From assembly GCA_030949945.1 (NCBI GenBank), contig JAUZRZ010000007.1, positions 1 to 64,000 on the forward strand: a DNA stretch of 64,000 bases, read 5' to 3'. Position numbers and translations under genes: made by a program. Source of the DNA: Sulfurimonas sp. (lineage in GTDB: Bacteria > Campylobacterota > Campylobacteria > Campylobacterales > Sulfurimonadaceae). Of this stretch, positions 58,198-64,000 are shown piece after piece. Each line of letters opens with the position of its first letter. Positions within the stretch are counted from its first letter, which is position 1. A model generated the notes under the pieces. It did no database searches. It was not told the origin of the DNA and saw nothing but the letters and a program-made list of their open reading frames with translations.

Positions 58198-59838
58198 ATT
58201 TTTCTCTCATTTGCATATTTATCAAAAAAACCGACTTCGGTACAACCCATACATCCATGTCCCGCTTGAACAGGCCAACTCGTGCCATCGTTAAACTTCA
58301 TTGAGGGACAGTTTGCATAAGCATAAGGACCTTTACATCCCATTTCAAAAAGACAATATCCCTTTTTAGCACCATCATCTCCCCACTCTTTAACAAACTC
58401 CCCAAGTTCAAAATGACCGCGTCTTTCACAGTTGTCATGTATTCTAGTTGAGTATGCCCATAAAGGTCGATTAAACTTATCTAAAGCTGGTAACTCCTCA
58501 AACATAATGTAAGATAATAGAGTCCCTACAATATTGACAGGATTAGTAGGACATCCTGAAATATTAATGACATCGTCTCGCTCCAAAGCCGTTGCAACAC
58601 CAACTGCACCAGTTGGATTTGGAGAGGCTGCTACCACCCCTCCATCAAAAGCACAACTACCAACTGCCATAACAAACGCAGCATCTTTAGCACACCTTCT
58701 TAAAAGTTCTATGCCCGTCTCGCCTTTGGCTCCAATACGAAGAAATTTACCATCCATAGCCATTGGAACTGCACCCTCTACTATGAGAACATACTCTCCT
58801 TTTTGATTTTTGATTATCTCTTCTAAGACTGTTTCACTTTGATCTCCACTAGCACTCATAAGAAGTTCATGGTAATCAAGCGAAATATAATCAAATATCA
58901 AATCTTCTATAGCAGGGTTTGTTGATTTTATAAATGCTTCAGGGTTCCCACTACAGTCAGCAAGTTCTAGCCAAATTATTGGTACTTTATTTAGACTTAA
59001 AACTCCCTTTCCAACGAGCTCCTCAAACTTTGGATGTAAATGCATACTTGCAGTTACCATCGATACCCAGCTGTTTACTTCAGATTTTGCTATTTCTAAA
59101 GATTCCATCGCATTTGTTAGGTTATCCGCACTGAGACTGTTTCTTGGGTGTAGTTTATTGAATTTATCTAGTCGTTTTTGAACTTTTTGTATCTCTTGCT
59201 CTCTTTGAAGTTCTTCCTCAGTTATCTTGAGAATACTCGGGTCAATAAGAGACTGCGAATTTTTAATAATTTCTTGAACCATTGGCTTACATTTTCCACA
59301 GACACGACCAGCTTGAGTAAAGTTTGACAACTCACTAAATGTTCTTACTCCATTTTGAACAACTATCTCAGTCAAGTCTTGAGTGTAAACATTCTCACAA
59401 CTACATACGAGTTTTCCTCTATCCCCAACTACTCGGTTTTCATACAGAGAGTTTAAGTCAACTTTTTGCCCACTCTCAATAAGTGTTTGCAAATACCCAA
59501 TATCTAAGTTTGAATTTATTCCTATAAACCTAGTGAGTCTGTTCTCGTTTAAAAAATACTCATCTATGCGATTATCTTTTTTTGAAGAGATAAGAACTTT
59601 TTCATACTTTGATGTAAATTTTGGAGAACAAACTTCAACCAGATCAAACTTTCCAACTTTTAGCATATCGACACTGACTTCTAGCGCAAACTCTTTGATA
59701 TTCAAGCCCATTATGTGCGATATCGCAACATCTGCTTGTGTTGCACACTCTTTGACATGTCCCGCTACAAAACTAAATGTTTCAACTTCTGCACACTCAC
59801 CAACTGAATAAATATTCACATCATCTGTCTGCATATTT
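58194..59838 (-). pseudogene. BFD + [NiFe] hydrogenase small-subunit end of a fused protein (cut by IS)
   Basis: Reading from the IS side, the piece first completes a pyridine-nucleotide-reductase-like domain (NIYSVGECAEVETFSFVAGHV). Then comes a BFD-type [2Fe-2S] domain with VCSCENVY and GRVCGKCKPMVQ, and then a ~300-residue hydrogenase small subunit. The small subunit has DCSGNPEAFIKS, AVGSCAFDGGV, ISGCPTNPVNIVG, HDNCERRGHFE and GHGCMGCTE. The first motif is normally CxxC but here has Asn in place of the second Cys. In the intact gene all three domains would be one chain that also includes 61493-62251, ahead of the large subunit. It may have passed electrons from H2 to NAD(P) or an acceptor via flavin. 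Confidence 0.85.
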
Positions 59839-61486
59839 AGTCAGTCCTGAAAAACCAAACAAACCCCTATTTTAAGTACTTTAAAGCCATAAAATGATAT
59901 AATTTCAACAGCTAAAAAACATCAAAATAGTGTAAAAACTGCAAAAATCTTCAAAAAAGTGGTCGAAATGGTTCAAAAATCTCTCTTCAGTGGAACATTT
60001 ATGGAAATGCTCGATACTAATGACCCTCTCATAGTATTAGCCAATAATTACCCTTGGTCGAAACTCGAGGATTATCTACAGAAGTTCTATTCTGGAATAG
60101 GTAGACCTCCTAAACCTATTCGTCTAATGGTAGGACTTCTCTTACTCAAGCAGATGGAGAACCTGAGTGATGAGAATCTTATATTGCAATATAAAAGAAA
60201 CCCATACTATCAATACTTTTGTGGCAGTAGTGACTATGAACCAAAAGAGCCTTGCCACTCCACCGAACTTGTAAAGTTTAGAAACCGTATTGGTAAAGAT
60301 GGATTTGAGTATATCTTTAAACTCAGCGTAGAGATGCACGGAGAGAGTGCAGAGGAAGAACAAGTTATTATTGACTCTACTGTTCAAGAGAGTAATCTTA
60401 CTTTCCCTACAGATGGAAAGTTGGCATTAAAGATTATAATTCATCTACTTCGTATTGCAAAAAAAGAGAATGTAAAACTCAGAAGAAGCTATGTTAAAGA
60501 ACTCAAACAACTCCGTATACTATTACGATTTTATAGACACCCTCGTAAGCTTAAAAAAGCACTTGGTGCTATGAAACGCATACGAGCCATTGCAAAGATA
60601 CTTATGCGAGATATAGAGAATAAAATGGATGATGATATTCAATTACTCTACAAAGAGAAATTTGAGTTTTATCTCAAAGTCTTGTCACAAGAGAAGAGTG
60701 ATAAAAATAAAGTGTATTCTCTTCATGAAGTAGATGCATATGCCATCAATAAAGGTAAGGATCATAAGGGTTATGAGTTTGGAACTAAAGCTTCTATTGC
60801 TACTACAAAAGAGAGTGGTATCATTGTTGGTGCTGTTGCACATAAAGAGAATATTCATGACTCTAAAACACTACCATCTGTTTTAGATAATGTCCATAAA
60901 AATAGAAAGACTCCTGTAATAGAAAGTATCTGAGACAGAGGATATGTTGGAGTTAAAGAGGTCTCTAACAATTATGATGCTCTTTATGCCTTTCTTTATC
61001 TTTTTGCATTTTACATGAAATATTATCAAAAAGAGTTTATTTTACTACCTCTGCTTCAAGCTATAGAAATGCTGCCTATTGCTTACACAACTACAATATC
61101 AATACCCTCGACAGTTAGAAAAAAAGATAGTAAAAAAGAGCTTGAAATAAAACGACAAAAGTTTCGAAGACGCGCTGCTATTGAACCTGTAATAGGTCAT
61201 CTAAAATCAGACCACAGAATGGCTAGAAACTTTCTCAAAGGCTTTAAAGGTGATGAAGCAAACTTACTTCTAGCTGCTAGTGCATTTAATCTTAAAAAGT
61301 GGATGAGAATCTACTTTTTTGCTCTTTATTTGGGAGATTATGCTTTACTAGAAGTGATAGTCACTGAAATCAAGAGGCTACTTTCACACCAGAATCAAAT
61401 TAATAATTATAGTGCTACTCAGAATCATAAAAAGTCTATGTTTAGGTAGTATTAAGGTTTGTGGAATCGGGTTTTTCAGGACTGAC
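59839..61486. mobile_element. IS5/IS1182-like insertion sequence, 1648 bp
   Basis: The ends are perfect 17-bp inverted repeats GTCAGTCCTGAAAAACC (59839-59855) and GGTTTTTCAGGACTGAC (61470-61486). The flanks TATTTA at 59833-59838 and 61487-61492 are a 6-bp target duplication. The element carries one transposase gene and splits a flavin-reductase/hydrogenase fusion. Confidence 0.93.
59959..61449 (+). pseudogene. DDE transposase with internal stop and insert
   Basis: The first part has the DUF772-type opening (GRPPKPIRLMVGLLLLKQ, NPYYQYFCG) and the catalytic Asp region IIDSTVQESNLTFPTDGK. It ends at TGA (60931-60933) in the place of the residue before DRGYVGVKEV, part of the DDE core, and the same frame continues to 61449 (AAIEPVIGHLKSDHRMARNF). 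Between VKEV and the IPSTVRKKD part are about 43 extra residues that look foreign to the family. The element is probably dead unless supplied with transposase. GTG 59959 or ATG 59968 may be the start. Confidence 0.85.
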
Positions 61487-61492
61487 TATTTA

Positions 61493-62251
61493 AGTTCGTT
61501 AAAAATTCCTTTATTGCATTTCAAAGTTTCTCTAAAGGGTGCTATATTTGGTTTTATACCTGTAGCAAAAATTAAAAATGGATTTTTTATATTGAGTTTT
61601 TTTGTTTGAAGAGAGTGTATTTCACCATTTTTAACTACCTTATCAACTATCTCATCTTTATAAGATATTTTGATTTTTCCACTTTTAGTATAACACTCTT
61701 CTATGGTTTTAATGGAGTCTGTTGAGAGCTCTTTGCTGTAGAGGTGTTTCAGCACGAAGAAGGAGTGTTATACTTTTAATATGAGGCATTTCATTAAGAG
61801 TTTCGAGTAGTTCAAGCCCTATCGGTCCACCTCCAACTATCACAATTTTTCGAGCATTTAGAGTATTTTTAATAAGTTCACAATCATTAGCACTTCTAAA
61901 AACTGCGGCATTGCTAATATCACTAATATCAAAGAGGGGAGTCGGCAGAGAACCTGTTGCAATTATAAGTTTGTCATAGCTAAACATAGAGTTTTTTGAA
62001 AATACTCTTTTACTCTTTTTATCAATTTTTTCTATAAATTGATTCAGTTGGATTTTGACTGTTGGGTCTATCTGTAATGCAATACCATCAAGGTTTTCGG
62101 ATGCATCAAGTAGGTGGCATAAGTGTATTCTATCATAGGGAGGATGGCTCTCATCACTAAGAATTAGCACTTCTAAAAAAGAATCCTCTTTTTTTAACTT
62201 ATTAGCTAAATAAGCCGCAGATATTCCACCACCAATAATTACTACTCTCAT
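61493..62251 (-). pseudogene. Amino-terminal flavin reductase part of the fused hydrogenase protein
   Basis: Starts at ATG 62251 with the FAD loop VVIIGGGISAAYLANKL, then SHPPYDRIHLCHLL and YDKLIIATGSLPTP, and the NAD loop IVIVGGGPIGLELLETL, as in NirB- or rubredoxin reductase-like enzymes. A slip near 61745 separates a second piece (LKHLYSKELST ... LIFATGIKPNIAPF). The next residues would continue as NIYSVGE on the other side of the IS, so the coding unit was one gene of about 795 aa. The IS sits near the end of the flavin-reductase domain. Confidence 0.82.
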
Positions 62252-62307
62252 ACCAAACCTACCTATGCAAAATTTCCTCTTTGTTTTGAGACATATCTTG
62301 TCATTAT

Positions 62308-62638
62308 TATATATAAAATTTCCCTAATTGGAATGAGTAAAAAAGTGGGTGTAGTTGGTTTGATAGGTAGTTATGAAAAAGAAGAGTGCCCCAAAGAGAG
62401 ATAAGAGTAATTCCTATTACTATACCTACATATAAGTAGATTGGTTTGTCCGCTTTGGAGTGCTTTTTGGCTTTTCATATTTCACATGAAGAAAAAAATG
62501 TTCTAAGTTATTACTATCTTTAGCTAGTTCTTCTCTTAGTACAGATTCAAGACCATATTTCTGTGCATCTCCATGAGCAGATCTTATTTTACCTTTGTAT
62601 CTTCTCTTCCTCAGATCTTTGGTTAGCTTTGTATTCAT
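62308..62638 (-). CDS. Small basic protein with a terminal membrane helix (frameshifted)
   Basis: The ORF-track piece (62426-62638) is basic (LTKDLRKRRYKGKIRSAHGD). One base shift near 62450 lets the frame run to 62308, adding PIYLYVGIVIGITLISLWG, a clear membrane helix, and ending FQLGKFYI. The combined ~110-aa protein would be a tail-anchored membrane protein. Identity unknown. It lies 57 bases ahead of the flavin-reductase gene on the same strand, so it may belong to the hydrogenase operon. Confidence 0.5.
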
Positions 62639-62739
62639 TCATTTTTAGTAATCCCTTTCAGAAAGGTTAAAGTGCCAGCAACTGCAAAATACGACTAACT
62701 ATTGTTTCGTAGAGTCGATCGTGCTTGTGTAATAACTTC

Positions 62740-63027
62740 TTATAATCTTTTAACTGTTGAGTTTGGATTTTGTCTACAATCTAATATTGCATAAATATAA
62801 ATGACATCATCTTTAATTTTATAATATATTGAAAATGGAAACCGCTTTGAAAGAAGCCTATAATATTCTGAGATAACTATATGTATTCCTGCATAAATAT
62901 GCAAAGATTCTATATCAGATAAAATTGAATCTAAAAAATATTTACCAAGACCATCTTTTTGAGCTTCGTAAAAAGATATTCCAATTGCTATATCTTTTTC
63001 AGCCTCATCTAGAATCTTTATATGCAC
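62740..63027 (-). CDS. RelE/ParE-type toxin
   Basis: The 95-aa basic protein has the ParE/RelE pattern: AEKDIAIGISFYEAQKDGLGKYFLDSI, then RFPFSIYYKIKDDVIYIYAILDCRQNP. Such toxins cut mRNA or poison gyrase. Start ATG overlaps the antitoxin stop by one base. Confidence 0.8.
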   Translation of the reverse strand: MHIKILDEAEKDIAIGISFYEAQKDGLGKYFLDSILSDIESLHIYAGIHIVISEYYRLLSKRFPFSIYYKIKDDVIYIYAILDCRQNPNSTVKRL

Positions 63028-63245
63028 TAAGTTAACTTTTGTAATCTTCTTTTAGCACTCTCTAAATCACTAAAGCTTGACTCAGAGTTTTTAATATTCT
63101 TTTCACGATTAACTAATACATCAAGGTGCCATTGAGGAGTAAATCCATTATCTTCTGCATTATGAGTCATGTTCTCCCATAATTCTTCCATAATAATGAA
63201 TTTTTCTTGCATAGGAATTTCATCATATTTTATAGGTGCTGTCAT
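63027..63245 (-). CDS. Addiction-module antitoxin
   Basis: The 72-aa protein matches small antitoxins of the addiction-module component type (EKFIIMEELWENMTHNAEDNGFTPQWHLDVLVNRE; PF09720-like, from memory). It is upstream of and coupled to the toxin gene. The module lies next to an integrase remnant. Confidence 0.75.
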   Translation of the reverse strand: MTAPIKYDEIPMQEKFIIMEELWENMTHNAEDNGFTPQWHLDVLVNREKNIKNSESSFSDLESAKRRLQKLT

Positions 63246-63401
63246 TATATACTCCTAGTTTGTAAGTTCATAGTGTATTATAACAAAAAGTAGAAAACTA
63301 AGCACCCATTTTTTTCATTGAGTCTTTTTTCTTGATATGTTTTTATAAACTAATTGTATCATTTTTTGATACAGTAATCTACTGGAGTGGTAACTTAAAT
63401 T

Positions 63402-63586
63402 CATACATTCTGCAAGTATTATGCTGCAGAAAGGTGAAGAGTTAGCTTGGGTTAGTAATGTAATGCTAGGGACATAGTGAATTAGCAACGACATTAAGTT
63501 TTATGCTAAATATATTTCAGATGATGGTAGAAAAAGAGGCTGCTTTTTTAGATGGTGAGCATACAAAATATAAATTTAAAGTGTAA
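63402..63586 (+). pseudogene. Tyrosine-recombinase (phage integrase) carboxyl-terminal remnant
   Basis: Not in the ORF track. Allowing three single-base slips (near 63411, 63470 and 63537), the plus strand encodes HTFASIMLQKGEELAWVSN, then LGHSELATTLSFYAKYI and DGRKRAAFLDGEHTKYKFKV. This is the end of a phage-type integrase with the HxxR-region His, the LGHS motif and the catalytic Tyr in SFYAKY. The amino part and catalytic Arg are missing. It marks an old insertion site. Confidence 0.75.
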
Positions 63587-63611
63587 AGGTGCTTAGTATA
63601 GGGGATATAAG

Positions 63612-63634
63612 TGGTGGACCATCAGGAATTGAAC
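63612..63634 (-). other. tRNA 3'-end-like sequence, possible att site
   Basis: The minus strand reads GTTCAATTCCTGATGGTCC then ACCA, like the T-loop, acceptor strand and CCA end of a tRNA gene; one base seems short for a perfect fit. It lies 26 bases after the integrase remnant. Integrases often use tRNA 3' ends as attachment sites, so this may be an att scar. No complete tRNA is present. Confidence 0.45.
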
Positions 63635-63861
63635 ACACCCTATTTATAGATATTAGAATGGAATATAATTTGTAAGCCCCTAAAATAGCCCCTAAAAAAC
63701 AAAGTGTCCTACATACGTGACAACTTATAGATGAATTTATGAGTTGTAAGTATATCATATATCAATTTTCTAGTAGAGCATCTTTTGAATTAGGGGAACA
63801 ATACATTGTATAAAATAATATTAAGTATTAATATATACAAATATTAGTAGTTAATTTATTA
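63635..63861. other. Non-coding stretch after the att-like site
   Basis: I see no gene here. It has a small tandem of TAGCCCCTAAAA-like words (63676-63700) and AT-rich sequence leading to the dyad-flanked promoter. The stretch 63246-63401 before the integrase remnant is also gene-free, holding only a TGTATCA/TGATACA hairpin. Confidence 0.5.
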
Positions 63862-63934
63862 TATTAATACTTTAGTATATAATAATTGACTTTCTCTCCT
63901 ACTTCTCAGCTATAATAATACTAAAGTATTAATA
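63862..63934 (+). promoter_or_regulatory. Promoter bracketed by an inverted pair of dyads
   Basis: TATTAATACTTTAGTAT (63862-63878) and its exact reverse complement ATACTAAAGTATTAATA (63918-63934) lie either side of TTGACT (63886-63891) and TATAAT (63911-63916). Each arm is itself a dyad. This is the layout of a promoter repressed by a dimeric protein, perhaps one looping between both sites. The ATG of the next gene follows at 63948. Confidence 0.7.
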
Positions 63935-63947
63935 AAAGGCTGTTCTC

Positions 63948-64000
63948 ATGGCAAAAGGTAAAAAAGTTGTACCGACCGAAAAGGTTACATTTACTCATAT
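63948..64000 (+). CDS. Start of an unidentified gene (partial at window end)
   Basis: ATG at 63948 is preceded by AAAAGG. Only MAKGKKVVPTEKVTFTHI is visible, a basic amino end. The strong, dyad-flanked promoter suggests tight control, as for restriction-modification or phage-type genes. Identity cannot be told from this. Confidence 0.6.
   Translation, partial: MAKGKKVVPTEKVTFTH

Noticed and set aside
60931-60933. In-frame TGA in the transposase as a recoded codon
   Set aside because: TGA ends several genes cleanly in this window (for example the ATGA overlaps of the kinase/regulator, dxr/tsaD and aminotransferase/Fic), and the transposase also contains a foreign tract, so nonsense decay fits better.
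63330-63380. TGTATCA/TGATACA hairpin as a terminator or attachment arm
   Set aside because: The stem is only seven pairs around a T run, no gene ends there, and it fits chance in AT-rich DNA.

Overview
The window is AT-rich (roughly one third GC by eye), gene-dense chromosomal DNA from a Campylobacterota (epsilonproteobacterial) bacterium, most like Sulfurimonas and its relatives. Three things point there. Housekeeping gene blocks keep orders that I recall from Campylobacter: yajC-secD-secF-leuS-lptE-folC-M23-bactofilin-mfd, recA-eno-ftsB-like-AMIN, fliQ-murB and tsaD-dxr-cdsA. Menaquinone synthesis appears to use the futalosine route (mqnD). Redox and sulfur functions are common: an SQR-like flavoprotein, a DsrE-like protein, a periplasmic thioredoxin, bacteriohemerythrin and a group 2-like [NiFe] hydrogenase.

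Layout. 1-3148: ppk (runs off the left edge) and lnt on the minus strand. 3234-17444: one long plus-strand block for Sec export, leucyl-tRNA synthesis, LPS assembly, a diguanylate cyclase, folate synthesis, cell-wall shaping, mfd repair and a YmdB-type phosphodiesterase. 17.4-21.2 kb: small hypotheticals, dnaX and an SDR. 21.3-25.6 kb: an accessory patch with a BspA/FISUMP-type surface lipoprotein and an OmpR-type two-component system whose kinase has a 7TMR-DISM-like sensor. A 20-bp direct-repeat operator lies before both units. 25.6-28.8 kb: a gutted Fic gene, a cobalamin-type aminotransferase and small conserved proteins. 29-34 kb: asnB, two transporters and an SQR-like flavoprotein. 34-44.5 kb: metal transporters, the AMIN/FtsB-like/eno/recA group, a GGDEF-EAL protein, mqnD, fliQ and murB. 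44.4-56.2 kb: an outer-membrane protein, tpx, tsaD, dxr, cdsA, redox proteins, an RqcH-like protein, a cation exporter, hemerythrin and an EAL-HDOD protein. 56.2-62.3 kb: a [NiFe] hydrogenase operon broken by two mobile elements. 62.3-64 kb: a toxin-antitoxin pair, a tyrosine-integrase remnant beside a tRNA-3'-end-like site, and a new gene starting behind a strong, dyad-flanked promoter.

A large fraction of genes, including essential ones (secD, leuS, mfd, dnaX, dxr, tsaD, murB), carry single-base frameshifts. This is far more than biology allows, so the sequence is probably an indel-prone read or assembly. I merged such fragments into single genes and give approximate breakpoints. Breaks in the hydrogenase locus (IS with a 6-bp target duplication, 272-bp element with TA flanks), the transposase (nonsense codon plus insert) and the Fic gene (internal deletion) look real.

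The least expected signals are: (1) the octamer AAACGCAG, 26 copies by eye against about one expected, in several codon phases and both orientations; (2) a ~100-bp three-hairpin intergenic element in three copies, with compensatory stem changes; (3) an apparent flavin reductase + BFD iron-sulfur + [NiFe] hydrogenase small-subunit fusion that lacks one canonical proximal-cluster cysteine; (4) the shared OmpR-type operator. No complete tRNA, rRNA or CRISPR array was found.
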